NCBI GenBank assembly: GCA_003225555.1
Contig: QIAM01000004.1
Coordinates: 1-64,000, forward strand
Origin: Acidobacteriota bacterium
GTDB lineage: Bacteria; Acidobacteriota; Terriglobia; Terriglobales; Acidobacteriaceae
Direction of reading: 5' to 3'
Length of the DNA stretch: 64,000 nt
Part shown: piece by piece, positions 7,339 through 15,297 of the stretch
Layout: the number at the start of each line of letters is the position of its first letter
How positions within the stretch are numbered: position 1 is the first letter of the stretch
Notes under the pieces: model-generated
What the model saw: the letters and a program-made list of their open reading frames with translations, nothing else
Told to the model about the DNA's origin: nothing
The model's database searches: none
Program-made: the position numbers and the translations under genes

Positions 7339-8530
7339 GGACTCTCTGAATAAGTAAGTTTTCTGATCGAGTAAGTTTCGTCTGTCTGGAAATGCTGGAT
7401 CCTGGCGCAACTCTCCGAGTGGTGTTGAACTCATTCCACTCGGATTTCTCGGCTTCGCCGTCGCCAACCTCAAGGCGAACAGCGGCTCGCCTGCGTTTAT
7501 GCGTTTGTCCTCAGCAGCAGTTTCCCCCGACTGAGAAACAGATTGACCAACGCGCAAGTGACAAACAGCCGATGTGCGTTCTTCTTCAGTCCGCGGTAGC
7601 GCAGCTTCACAAATCCAAACTGCAGCTTCATCACCTGAAACACATGCTCCACCTTCGAACGTACGCTCGATTTGGTTCGATTCTTCGCCCGCTCCGGTTC
7701 GTCAATCCCATTCTTGTACCGGTAGCGACGATGGGTGTGGTCCTGCGCGCCAGGTGCGCCCTCCTTAATGACATGGCTTTGTCCTTTATAGGCCTGATCA
7801 CCCCAAACCCGGGTTTCTTCCCCATGCAGCAGATCGGGAAGCACCGTGGAGTCGGCGACGTTCGCCGCCGTTGCCACTGCCGTGTGGATGATCTTGGTCT
7901 TGCTATCCACGCCCACATGGGCCTTCATGCCGAAGTACCACTGATTCCCTTTCTTGGTCTGGTGCATCTCCGGATCGCGCTGCTGCTCCCGGTTCTTTGT
8001 CGACGAGGGCGCGTGCAGGATGGTCGCGTCCACGATCGTGCCCGTGGTGATGCGCACTCCCTGGGCTTGCAAGTGCAGATTCACCGTGCCCAGGATCTGT
8101 TCCCCAAGTTGATGTTCCTCCAGCAAGTGGCGAAACTTACAAGCCGTGGTTTCGTCGGGCACCGGTTCATGGCCCAAATCAATGCCCACGAACTGCCGCA
8201 TCACCGCCGAGTCGTACAGCGTCTCTTCCACCGCCGGGTCCGACAGGTTGAACCACTGCTGCAAAAAATAAATCCGCAGCATCCGTTCCACTCCCACTGG
8301 CGGGCGCCCATTCCCTGGTTTGGGATAATGTGGCTCGATAAGCGCGCACAACTCGCGCCACGGCACCACTTGCTCCATTTCTTCCAGGAATATCGCTCGC
8401 CGCGTCTTCTTTGTGTACCGCTCAAAACCAGTCATCATCGCCAGTGTCCTCTGTTGTTTGTTCGTCGATGTCATCTGGCGAAACTTACTCTATATTGCCT
8501 GTGGAAAGGCAGAACTTAATCAGAGTCTCC
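7339..8530 (-). mobile_element. Complete IS5-family insertion sequence, 1192 bp
   Basis: The ends are imperfect inverted repeats. The left begins GGACTCTCTGAATAAGTA (7339 on) and the right, read inward, begins GGAGACTCTGATTAAGTT (from 8530); 14 of the first 17 bases agree. CTAG flanks both sides as a 4-bp target duplication. The single gene is a full-length DDE transposase on the minus strand. Between the transposase stop and the left end lies an 8-bp hairpin (CCGAGTGG 7415-7422 with CCACTCGG 7436-7443) that could stop transcription. Everything expected of an active copy is present. Confidence 0.85.
7497..8474 (-). CDS. IS5-family DDE transposase, 325 aa
   Basis: It catalyses cut-and-paste movement of the surrounding element. 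The N-terminus carries the IS5-type region (VPWRELCALIEPHYPKPGNG, then LRIYFLQQWFNLSDPAVEE). The RNase H-like core has the catalytic acids D149 (TGTIVDATIL), D226 (VWGDQAYKG) and E276 (RSKVEHVFQVMK), with the family Y-x2-R-x3-E-x6-K layout running into FGFVKLRYRGL. Length is normal for IS5. The ATG at 8474 lies 56 nt inside the right end, leaving room for the terminal repeat and promoter. No frameshift is visible, unlike its neighbours. Confidence 0.95.
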   Translation of the reverse strand: MTSTNKQQRTLAMMTGFERYTKKTRRAIFLEEMEQVVPWRELCALIEPHYPKPGNGRPPVGVERMLRIYFLQQWFNLSDPAVEETLYDSAVMRQFVGIDLGHEPVPDETTACKFRHLLEEHQLGEQILGTVNLHLQAQGVRITTGTIVDATILHAPSSTKNREQQRDPEMHQTKKGNQWYFGMKAHVGVDSKTKIIHTAVATAANVADSTVLPDLLHGEETRVWGDQAYKGQSHVIKEGAPGAQDHTHRRYRYKNGIDEPERAKNRTKSSVRSKVEHVFQVMKLQFGFVKLRYRGLKKNAHRLFVTCALVNLFLSRGKLLLRTNA

Positions 8531-8534
8531 CTAG
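8531..8534. repeat. CTAG target duplication, right copy
   Basis: CTAG just outside the right end of the IS element, matching 7335-7338. Deleting the element plus one copy restores the reading frame of the interrupted gene. Confidence 0.8.
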
Positions 8535-9154
8535 GTACGTGGTACACAGCGTTGTCGCGTCTTCCGCGCCTTTCCATTCACTGAACCTATAGACAGCAGT
8601 CATAGCGACCTTCGACGGATACGGCCAGTTCGTTCCGTCCGCTACCAAGGCGGTTTGTATGCTTGGCACAGATTTGTCGTCCCGGAAGAGAACGGTGTCA
8701 GTATTAGTCCTGATGATGCGCAACAGATCGTTCATGTCGCTGAAGTGCAAAGTCTCTCCGATATGCACCCGAAGCTGTTTCTCTGGACTGACTGGCTCTT
8801 TATGAATGCTCACGTTGCGCCGACTTGTGAAGAATGAAATTACGGAGCTGCCGGATTCTTGCTGTTCGATCCAAGCATGACTACCCGATTTGCGCTTTGC
8901 TTCGCTCCTTGCGTAAAACAGGATAGAACGGGCAGCCGAGATGAAAGCGCTCAAATTGTACGTGTATGCCTTGTCATCATTTCCGGCAGAGGCCATTTGC
9001 TTCAGGAAGAACTCAGCCTCTTCGAGTTTCTCAGCTTCGTGCATGTTGTAATCCTAGCATCAGACTGGCTCTTCGCCGGAAGAGGTAAGCTGCCGTTCTG
9101 GTGCGCCTGATTGCGGCGAATGCAACGACTCGCTGATTCTCGTACAATACCGGC

Positions 9155-9820
9155 GTGCAACGCCTCTTGCTGTTCTTCTTATCTGCCGGGAAGTGGGGAA
9201 TAGGGTTGATGACCGGAGGCGTTGCTGCGTATGCGGTCGCTGCCTATGAGCACATCGCTGGTCACTCCCTCTCTGCATTCGTGTGGGTGACGCTCGGTGC
9301 TGCTCTCTTCATGGTCGGAGCCTTCCTTGCGTGGAACGAACAGTTCACCAAGGCGATGCTTGCCGGGAACCCGGAGGTCTTGATTGAATATGAAAAGTCA
9401 GCCAAGCACATCACTCCGCCTCTTTTTGTGAAGAACCTAGGAGGCGGTAATGCTTACAGAGTTAAGATTCGGGACATCATGAATGATGCGGGTGCTGTCG
9501 CAGTCTTCAACGAGATTTCGCATGTTGAGGAGAGGCAGACCCCGCAAGCAACTGCGAAGTTCGAGAAATTCAACGAGGGACCCTTTTTCACATGGACCTT
9601 TGAGGCGTTTCTGATGGACGCACGACAAGGCGCAAATGTCCCGGAAACCATCAGCAACACAATAGCTCCTAAGACTTTCCGGGTAATCGTGGACTATTTC
9701 AACATCACTGATATGCGTTTCACAGCAGAGTTTGAGATTACATGCTCATTGGAAGAGTCGCACACTGTATTTGTGCGGAGGTACTTCAACCCGGTCAAAA
9801 GGGGTTTGAAGAGATGGTAG
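9155..9820 (+). CDS. Membrane-anchored hypothetical protein, 221 aa, possibly leaderless
   Basis: Two N-terminal TM helices (about residues 12-33 and 41-60, VTLGAALFMVGAFLAW) are followed by a beta-rich soluble domain of about 150 residues. That domain contains PPLFVKNLGGGNAYRVKIRD and ends in RRYFNPVKRGLKRW. The soluble part recalls an Ig-like domain, as in other Acidobacteria membrane proteins of unknown role. No ribosome site precedes the GTG at 9155, but TACAAT (9143-9148) lies just upstream, so the transcript may begin at the start codon. An ATG at 9209 is an alternative. Its stop overlaps the next gene's ATG (ATGGTAG). Confidence 0.6.
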   Translation: MQRLLLFFLSAGKWGIGLMTGGVAAYAVAAYEHIAGHSLSAFVWVTLGAALFMVGAFLAWNEQFTKAMLAGNPEVLIEYEKSAKHITPPLFVKNLGGGNAYRVKIRDIMNDAGAVAVFNEISHVEERQTPQATAKFEKFNEGPFFTWTFEAFLMDARQGANVPETISNTIAPKTFRVIVDYFNITDMRFTAEFEITCSLEESHTVFVRRYFNPVKRGLKRW

Positions 9821-10287
9821 CGTGCTGCATTCTCGCTAATGTGCCAGCTTGGATTCAGGCTCTCGCAGCAGTGTGCCTTGTGATTCTCACGCTGCTGACC
9901 CTGATTGTGCTGAAGGGATACGCTGCTGACACGAACACCATTGCACAAGCTAGTGTCTCTCAGCTAGAAAACTCGCAGATGCCATTTCTCGCTGTGGCGT
10001 TTGGCGACCAAGAAGGAGGAGGATGGGGAATCTACAATCAGGGTTTTGGTCCCGCCATCAACATAAGCTATAGCAGGTACGACCGAGAACGAAGAGAGAT
10101 GTTCCCGATTCCACCTATTGCGCCGGGACGAAGACAGATCGTCCACAACGAGTATGCGCACGCAGTCGGAAACCCAGCAGGCTTTGAGATTCAGTATGAA
10201 TCCCTGTCAGGCGCGAAGTATCGCACTCTCATTTCATGGGATGAACAAGGCACTGCACGAGTGCAATTCCAAAAGCCTATCCACTGA
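9814..10287 (+). CDS. Single-TM hypothetical protein, 157 aa
   Basis: The start at 9814 overlaps the upstream stop, suggesting coupled translation. The N-terminus has one TM helix (about residues 10-33, WIQALAAVCLVILTLLTLIVL). The soluble part has beta-strand pattern, with FLAVAFGDQEGGGWGIYNQG and GPAINISYSRYDR followed by PPIAPGRRQIV. This matches the layout of the 9155 soluble domain (FVKNLGGGNAYRVK), so the two may be related proteins with an exported or cytosolic Ig-like domain behind a membrane anchor. No function is assigned. Confidence 0.6.
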   Translation: MVACCILANVPAWIQALAAVCLVILTLLTLIVLKGYAADTNTIAQASVSQLENSQMPFLAVAFGDQEGGGWGIYNQGFGPAINISYSRYDRERREMFPIPPIAPGRRQIVHNEYAHAVGNPAGFEIQYESLSGAKYRTLISWDEQGTARVQFQKPIH

Positions 10288-10293
10288 GCAGCT

Positions 10294-10626
10294 ATGCCGC
10301 GTCTTACACCCGAGCTTGTCAATCGGTACATCGAAAATGCTCAGGCAGTCGCGAGGTCAAGGACCGAACGAGTAGCCATCGAGTTAGCGGCTACCATCAA
10401 CTCACCGCCACTGAGGGTCAAAAGGAGAGCAGCAGGGAGAGTGAGGATCTCCCAAGCGCAAAAAGCACGATGGAGAAGGAAGCGCAATCCCCACGAAGAG
10501 CCGAAAAAGGAGTCACAAACCGAGAAAGAAGTTCGTTCGTGGGAAGACTTTATCTTGAAGGAAATCCATACTGCTGTGTACGCGAAGCACGCGCTACAAA
10601 AGAGAACGCTCTGCGCTGAAGCATAG
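10294..10626 (+). CDS. Basic hypothetical protein, 110 aa, with overlapping out-of-frame continuation
   Basis: It starts 7 nt after the previous stop with MPRLTPELVNRYIENAQAVA. It is highly basic (VKRRAAGRVRISQAQKARWR), suggesting nucleic-acid contact. It ends LKEIHTAVYAKHALQKRTLC AEA. In the +1 frame a hydrophobic tail continues: RYKRERSALKHSGDVIIL, then two TM-like stretches (SIAAMVANKLGVNIVVVAAL and LVAALLRMAFKMGL), to a TGA at 10781-10783 overlapping the next ATG. The true gene may therefore run to 10783 with a one-base frameshift in the AAAA run near 10600. Confidence 0.5.
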   Translation: MPRLTPELVNRYIENAQAVARSRTERVAIELAATINSPPLRVKRRAAGRVRISQAQKARWRRKRNPHEEPKKESQTEKEVRSWEDFILKEIHTAVYAKHALQKRTLCAEA

Positions 10627-10779
10627 TGGTGATGTCATCATTCTCTCCATTGCTGCGATGGTCGCCAATAAGCTGGGAGTGAACATCGTGGTTGTTGCAG
10701 CACTAGTGGCGGCGTTGCTGCGCATGGCGTTTAAGATGGGTCTGTCGGTTTTCTGTAAGCAGTTTGAAACTGGAATGCT

Positions 10780-11370
10780 ATGACCAACTCTTTGGAACAA
10801 GAGAGGCTTAAGACGAGGTTGGAAAGCGCTGCCAAGCACGCAACCGACATGAACCTTCGCGCTGTGCAGGTCAGCATTGACATTGGCAAGGAGAAAACGC
10901 AGTACTTTGAGAAGCTTGCACTGGCGGCTGGAGGAACGATTGCTTTGGTGGTCTCCTTCGTTGGTGCACATTCTGGAAGACTTCAACCTACTTGGTTGTT
11001 GCGGTCCGCTCTCATCACGCTCGTGCTTGCGATGATTGCCGCGGTGTATCGAAATTGGAAGTTTCCCTTCTATATGCTGGCAGTCCATTCTCGGCAGCAG
11101 TACGTTGCGCAGTTGGAGAGAGAACGCTGTCGGCGTGACTACATCGTGGCTTTTCCAGCAGTAGCTATGGAAAGTGGAAAGATGATTGATGTTCAAGCGT
11201 ACTTGAAGGATTTTGCTGAAGACGAAAGGACTCTGAATAACAATATCTCCGACACTGGAAAGCAGGAGACCTCGGCTTTCAAGATCGTGAAGATTGTGGA
11301 CGGCATTGCGCTTTTCCTGATGGTAACCGGCATGGCGCTGTTGATTGCACTCGCGCGGAAGAACTTCTGA
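10780..11370 (+). CDS. Three-TM hypothetical protein, 196 aa
   Basis: ATG 10780 overlaps the TGA of an upstream out-of-frame ORF. Residues 1-50 form an amphipathic helix (LKTRLESAAKHATDMNLRAV), followed by a TM hairpin at about 47-63 and 72-90 (LRSALITLVLAMIAAVYRNW). A charged cytosolic stretch of about 75 residues follows, then a C-terminal TM (DGIALFLMVTGMALLIALA). The coiled helix plus two-TM order resembles the S-2TM (SLATT-like) effector layout, but I cannot assign it to that family from the sequence. It lies in the same run as 9155-11862. Confidence 0.6.
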   Translation: MTNSLEQERLKTRLESAAKHATDMNLRAVQVSIDIGKEKTQYFEKLALAAGGTIALVVSFVGAHSGRLQPTWLLRSALITLVLAMIAAVYRNWKFPFYMLAVHSRQQYVAQLERERCRRDYIVAFPAVAMESGKMIDVQAYLKDFAEDERTLNNNISDTGKQETSAFKIVKIVDGIALFLMVTGMALLIALARKNF

Positions 11371-11391
11371 GCCACATGGGAGGACGTAAGC

Positions 11392-11862
11392 TTGAGTCCT
11401 CAATACAAACTCGCCTTGATTGGACTTCTCGGGGTGGTCATCGGCTCAGTCCTGTCGATAGCCGGAAACTTCGCGCTGAATCTCTTCACACACTCGCGTC
11501 AACACAAGCAGTGGGTTCTGGACAGCAAGAAGGCTGAGTGGAGAGAGCTAATCGGCACTCTCACCCGGAGTGCACGATGCTTTGCGGACGCTTTACCTGT
11601 TATAGGAGAGTATGTTCCGCGAGTTATTACCGGAGACCAACAGCGACGAATCTTTGAAGCGGACTCCGAGGCGCGAAGGGCAATTCAGGACAGAATCTTT
11701 ATTGCGAAGCGGACTCAGCAGGAAAACACTCTTGAACGATGGTCATCACTCACGGAGAAGGAGGATGCAGTTTCATTTTGGGATGAATGGGAAAAACTGC
11801 ATCAAACGCTCCTGAACTCGGCGTATCAGGACTTGGGTATGAAGCAATCTAATCCGCAGTAG
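11392..11862 (+). CDS. Single-TM coiled-coil hypothetical protein, 156 aa
   Basis: A TTG start at 11392 is chosen because GGGAGGA (11379-11385) precedes it at proper spacing. The N-terminal TM (residues 7-30, LIGLLGVVIGSVLSIAGNF) is followed by a soluble helical region starting HSRQHKQWVLDSKKAEWREL and containing RRIFEADSEARRAIQDRIF. The layout, a membrane anchor and a long charged helix, is common among Acidobacteria proteins of unknown function. It closes the plus-strand run of membrane proteins in the island. Confidence 0.55.
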   Translation: MSPQYKLALIGLLGVVIGSVLSIAGNFALNLFTHSRQHKQWVLDSKKAEWRELIGTLTRSARCFADALPVIGEYVPRVITGDQQRRIFEADSEARRAIQDRIFIAKRTQQENTLERWSSLTEKEDAVSFWDEWEKLHQTLLNSAYQDLGMKQSNPQ

Positions 11863-11907
11863 AACTGTGTGTGCCGACGCACGCGGTACGCAATGTCTAG
11901 AGCGGGT

Positions 11908-12063
11908 CTAACCCCTGCTGCCTCTGTAGTAGCCAAGAACGATGAGCGGTAGCACCCAACAGAGGATTGTGAGTTTTTCACCGATAAAACCAATCATCAT
12001 CCATCCGCCGATAGCAGCGGAAATGAAGTAGATTTGAGGCTCGGCTCTCTTCCAGTTCTTCAT
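11908..12063 (-). CDS. Small two-TM protein, 51 aa
   Basis: The ATG at 12063 follows AGGAA at 8 nt spacing; a GTG at 12111 would overlap the upstream gene. The product MKNWKRAEPQIYFISAAIGG has two hydrophobic segments (ISAAIGGWMMIGFIG and ILCWVLPLIVLGYYRG) separated by EKLT, so it forms a membrane hairpin. It is downstream of the gene at 12089, with a gap of 25 nt. No family is recognised. Confidence 0.4.
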   Translation of the reverse strand: MKNWKRAEPQIYFISAAIGGWMMIGFIGEKLTILCWVLPLIVLGYYRGSRG

Positions 12064-12088
12064 CTGATGTTCCTGATGTTCAACGTTC

Positions 12089-12376
12089 TCACTCGGCTTC
12101 AAATTTTGCACACCACCCGCATACCATCCCTGCGTTTTCGATGGCAGCTTTGATTGCGTCGGTCATTTCCGTGCGGTCATCGAAAACGCCTTTCAGCTTG
12201 CCGTTCGTGAATTTGTAGTTTCCGAGTTTGTAAGCGGGGGTCTTATCTAGAGTGTCGAACTCATAGACATCCCCATGAAATTGGCAGCGTTTGAGCACAC
12301 CGGCTTCAATCGCAATTTGCTCAGCAACTCCTCGCTGCTCCTCCTGCAAAGCCATCAGTCTTTTTATCCCGCTCAT
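12089..12376 (-). CDS. Small cysteine-containing hypothetical protein, 95 aa
   Basis: ATG 12376 is favoured by GGGGAGGAA upstream; the frame is open further back without a ribosome site. After a helical N-terminus (GIKRLMALQEEQRGVAEQI AI) the chain contains a Cys/His pair (LKRCQFHGDVYE). It ends with CGWCAKFEAE, so a zinc site using CxxC and CxxH is possible. The middle part (AYKLGNYKFTNGKLKGVFDD) is beta-rich. I do not recognise the family, but similar small proteins turn up in phage-derived and mobile DNA. Confidence 0.5.
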   Translation of the reverse strand: MSGIKRLMALQEEQRGVAEQIAIEAGVLKRCQFHGDVYEFDTLDKTPAYKLGNYKFTNGKLKGVFDDRTEMTDAIKAAIENAGMVCGWCAKFEAE

Positions 12377-12643
12377 ATTCAGGTTCCTCCCCTTCCTTGA
12401 TTCTGAATGATGGCTCTGGCAACGACACGTATCCGAAGTCGTATCTAAAGATCGGCGTGAAGGAGTTGGCGAAGGTCTGAATGCACGCGACAGCCCTGTC
12501 CAGAGCGGGTTTTCGTTGATTCTCTGCGTCAACTGTGTTAGTATAGTTTCTGGTGTCAGGGTAGTTTCTTACCCGGCGTACTGCATCCGCTTTTCCTCCC
12601 CTTCGCAGACGTGAGGCACTTGCATATAACCTTTTGGACATGA

Positions 12644-12862
12644 TTGAGTACCAACCAGCCTGCTCTCCAACCATCGCTCGTAGATCGTATAGCTAGAATT
12701 GAACGTGCTCTAACGGCGCAAGACCTTGCCCAGATGCTGTCGGTATCGCGTATCACCATCTTCAAACAGGCAAAATCAGGACGCATACCATCGTTTCGCA
12801 TAGGCACATGTGTGCGCTTTGACCCGAAAGCTGTAGCCCAGTGGCTAAGAACGGGTAGCTAG
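12644..12862 (+). CDS. Small helix-turn-helix (excisionase-like) DNA-binding protein
   Basis: Residues 20-72 form a winged HTH of the MerR/excisionase type: ALTAQDLAQMLSVSRITIFK (helix-turn-helix), then QAKSGRIPSFRIGTCVRFDP as the wing, and KAVAQWLRTG. Such proteins bind att sites as recombination directionality factors or act as regulators. Position near the integrase fits the excisionase role. The TTG at 12644 is the best visible start but is unsupported by a ribosome site. The stop TAG at 12860-12862 shares bases with the convergent gene's stop (CTAG 12859-12862). Confidence 0.7.
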   Translation: MSTNQPALQPSLVDRIARIERALTAQDLAQMLSVSRITIFKQAKSGRIPSFRIGTCVRFDPKAVAQWLRTGS

Positions 12863-13461
12863 ACATACTGGCTGCGCGTGATTTCGGTTTTTTTCACTTC
12901 AAAGCAGGATGGTAAAGCGTCGAACGGCAACTTTACCTTTGCAAACGCATTCTCAAACAGTGTGACTCCGAGCTTGCCACGAACCGGGTAGAGACGGCCC
13001 ACTGCACTGAATGATGTGTTCTTGGCCGCACCTAACGACTGGTTACGGCCTTGAAAATAATCGACTGCCTTGTTGCTCTCGCGGTCGAGCAGCAACGTGT
13101 ACTCTCCATACATAGCGGTTATGAAGTCGTGGTCTTCAGTGCCGAACAGGTGAAGCGGGTCGAGATTGTTGTAGATCACCAACACCGAAGGAATGCCCTG
13201 CTTCGCACCATACTGGACCTGCCGACGCGCTTCGGCTATCTTGCTGCGAATGTGGTCACCCACCGTGCGTGAACCCACCTTCAGCGGCTCCATCGTGAAG
13301 TTCTCGTCTTCTGATATTTCCTTCACTTCAAAGAGGACCTTTGCGTCAGCGATCTGCACCAAGTAGTCGGGTCGTGGCGTCTGCTGTTCTTCGACTCGCT
13401 CGAATGACAGCCTGTTTTCGTCTAGGAACTTCTCGAACTGAAGCTCAGATGTGGTTTTCAT
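12859..13461 (-). CDS. PD-(D/E)XK nuclease-like protein, 200 aa
   Basis: The N-terminal half carries a PD-(D/E)XK nuclease motif: P31-D32 (RPDYLV), then E45-V-K47 (VLFEVKEI), with a beta hairpin between them. Restriction-type nucleases and related transposon or defence nucleases use this layout with a bound divalent metal. The rest (DPLHLFGTEDHDFITAMYGE, GRLYPVRGKLGVTLFENAFA) is unassigned. It is 14 nt downstream of the integrase on the same strand, so the two are probably one operon and this is cargo of the mobile element. Candidate roles are defence, or processing during transfer. Confidence 0.6.
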   Translation of the reverse strand: MKTTSELQFEKFLDENRLSFERVEEQQTPRPDYLVQIADAKVLFEVKEISEDENFTMEPLKVGSRTVGDHIRSKIAEARRQVQYGAKQGIPSVLVIYNNLDPLHLFGTEDHDFITAMYGEYTLLLDRESNKAVDYFQGRNQSLGAAKNTSFSAVGRLYPVRGKLGVTLFENAFAKVKLPFDALPSCFEVKKTEITRSQYV

Positions 13462-13475
13462 GGAGCCTTGCTCCT

Positions 13476-14615
13476 TTACGCAAAAATCTCGTTCACCTTG
13501 GCACGCACCTGCTGACTCCGTGACGGTTTCAGGTAGCGCATCGTGCTCTCAATATCAGAGTGACCAAGCCATTGCTGTACCGTGCGCAGATCGACGCCTG
13601 CCCAAAGGCAGCGGGTTGCGAATGTCGCCCGGAACTTGTGAAGCCAGAAGTTCTCCGGGTCGAGCTTCGCACGCTCGGCAACAGCCTTGAGATCATCGAG
13701 AAAATTCAGCTTCGGATTGCATCCGGTAGTGGGGAACACGAGGCTGCACGTTTTGTCCGCCTTCGCTCTCCACGCCTTCAAACTCTTTGTGAGCTTCGCC
13801 GGAATAGGAATCTCGCGCTCCTTGTAAGCCTTTGGTGTCCATCCTCTGTCTGGCTTGTGCGAGACGCGGACAGTGGACGCAGCGAAGTTCACGTCGGACC
13901 AGTAGCAATACATGACCTCTTGCTCCCGCATCCCGGTCATCAGGAAGAACTCGTACCACAACCGTTCCTCCGCATCGCACACAGCGAACAGATTGCCTAA
14001 TTCTTCCGCCTCGTACATCTCCGGTTCTTCTTCGGTGTAGCGAGGCCAATCGTTCTTGCTGACCAGCCCGCGAATCCCGTTCGCCTTCAAGAACGTCATC
14101 AAGTTCTCGAACTTGTTGTACACGCTGCGCGGTGCCTGCTCTTTCTCATCCCGCAGGAACGCGCAGAACTTCAGCAAGTCCATCCGGTCAACGTCTTCGA
14201 GATTCAGCTTGTGGCAGGACTCGGTGAAGTAGCTCAAGGCCGTGGTGTAGGCCGCCAGTGTCTTCGGCTTCTTGGTAAGGGTAGTTTCTTCGAGGTAGTC
14301 TGCGACCGAGGCCGCAACCGACCTGTGGCCATTCGCGCCATTCTCCGGCACTGAGGCATCCCCGTTGTTTAGCTCGGTCTCTTTCCGCAAGCGCATGGCA
14401 CTGGCGTCGGCTGCGTCCTTGCCCACTGATAGGCGGATGCGCTTGCCGTTGTCGTGCCATTCGATGTAGTACGCGCCTTCGGTGTGGCGCTCGGGCTTGT
14501 CATTGACCAGCACAACGTCAGGCTTTACTCGCCCGTTGGCGGACAGCACAACAGCGCAATACCGCATTCCTTGCGGTGTTTGGACCCTTTTGGTGAGATT
14601 GACTTCGCGGTGCAT
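13476..14615 (-). CDS. int: Tyrosine recombinase/integrase, 379 aa
   Basis: The protein inserts and excises the island by site-specific recombination. Residues 100-190 form the SAM-like core-binding domain (SVADYLEETTLTKKPKTLAA). The catalytic domain has R230 (TGMREQE), a basic residue around K265 (YKEREIP), H326-x-x-R329 (LHKFRATFAT), H352 (LGHSDIE) and the nucleophile Y361 (TMRYLKPS). The family set is complete. It reads away from the tRNA-Ser gene that lies 75 nt upstream, the usual arrangement of a tRNA-integrated element. Start ATG 14615. Confidence 0.95.
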   Translation of the reverse strand: MHREVNLTKRVQTPQGMRYCAVVLSANGRVKPDVVLVNDKPERHTEGAYYIEWHDNGKRIRLSVGKDAADASAMRLRKETELNNGDASVPENGANGHRSVAASVADYLEETTLTKKPKTLAAYTTALSYFTESCHKLNLEDVDRMDLLKFCAFLRDEKEQAPRSVYNKFENLMTFLKANGIRGLVSKNDWPRYTEEEPEMYEAEELGNLFAVCDAEERLWYEFFLMTGMREQEVMYCYWSDVNFAASTVRVSHKPDRGWTPKAYKEREIPIPAKLTKSLKAWRAKADKTCSLVFPTTGCNPKLNFLDDLKAVAERAKLDPENFWLHKFRATFATRCLWAGVDLRTVQQWLGHSDIESTMRYLKPSRSQQVRAKVNEIFA

Positions 14616-14687
14616 TCGGTGACCCCTTCCTTGAAAACCGTATCAAGTGTAGGTATCACCAGCTTGCAAGTGCTAGATAACTAAGGT

Positions 14688-14783
<96 letters not shown>

Positions 14784-15297
14784 GGCGTGCGGAGGTACAG
14801 TCTACCACGTCCAAGAAGCGTGCTCTTACCGCTTCAGTTAGATACATCTACTTCACCCTTGTCCATTGGACCCAGTCGATCTTGTCGTCGCCTAGGCTGT
14901 GCTCGGACTTTGGGGAGCAATCTCGGCTTCTCGATTGCTGAGAAGCTTTTGGACAGTCGGCGCATAGCCACATCCTGCTGCTGGCGAGTCCCCAAGCCTT
15001 CGCACGCCAAGCGTTCCCCTAGAGTGGTGCCCCGGCCGACTCGGACTCTTGTTGTGGATCACAGCGCGATAATGCGTCGCGCTTTGCGAGCTCTGCTGCA
15101 AGGGCGCGATCATTGGACGGCTTGTGACGAGGCAGTGCATCCCCTCACTGGCAACCCATCAAGGTGGAAGGTGCCCCGGTGAAAAAAGGAGGTAAGGCAT
15201 TCCAAGAAAAGTGCTACCTGAGAGTAAGCGTTCGACCAACACACCCGTTCGAAGAGAGGTGAAGTCGAAAGGGGTGCAGGAAGAATGTGATGATGAC
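14784..15297. other. Spacer right of tRNA-Ser, contains a regulator fragment
   Basis: Apart from the remnant at 15042-15140, no gene is supported. Open frames here lack ribosome sites and have uneven composition. The sequence may be a degraded copy of neighbouring chromosomal DNA. Confidence 0.4.
15042..15140 (+). pseudogene. Fragment of a response-regulator receiver domain
   Basis: The frame reads TLVVDHSAIMRRALRALLQG then RDHWTACDEAV, which matches the opening of a NarL-type receiver domain (usual form ILVVDDSAIVRRALRALL, then W...GEA). The second Asp of the acidic pair is replaced by His (DHS). The match covers about 33 residues, with no D-acceptor, no HTH and no stop-delimited gene around it. 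It is a decayed remnant. Confidence 0.5.

Larger units (their letters stand above)
7279..9044 (-). pseudogene. Hypothetical gene interrupted by an IS5-family element
   Basis: The 5' part (9044-8531) encodes a helical protein starting MHEAEKLEEAEFFLKQMASA with FISAARSILFYARSEAKRK and RRNVSIHKEPV. It becomes out of place at the IS edge, after TTLCTTYL. The 3' part (7338-7279) resumes at ANLRKIVADGQSKGYLTP. Deleting the element and one CTAG copy gives an uninterrupted frame of about 190 residues, TTYL-ANLRKIV, ending at 7279. The protein resembles a family I recall from Acidobacteria islands with no assigned function. Since the frame is otherwise intact, the insertion looks recent. Confidence 0.75.

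Noticed and set aside
7392-8519. Long plus-strand open frame across the IS element
   Set aside because: It is antisense to the complete DDE transposase and lacks a start signal or protein-like composition.
1-13475. Second copy of the tRNA-Ser 3' end (left att site)
   Set aside because: No direct repeat of the acceptor/T-arm bases was found by eye to the left of the integrase. It probably lies beyond the window.
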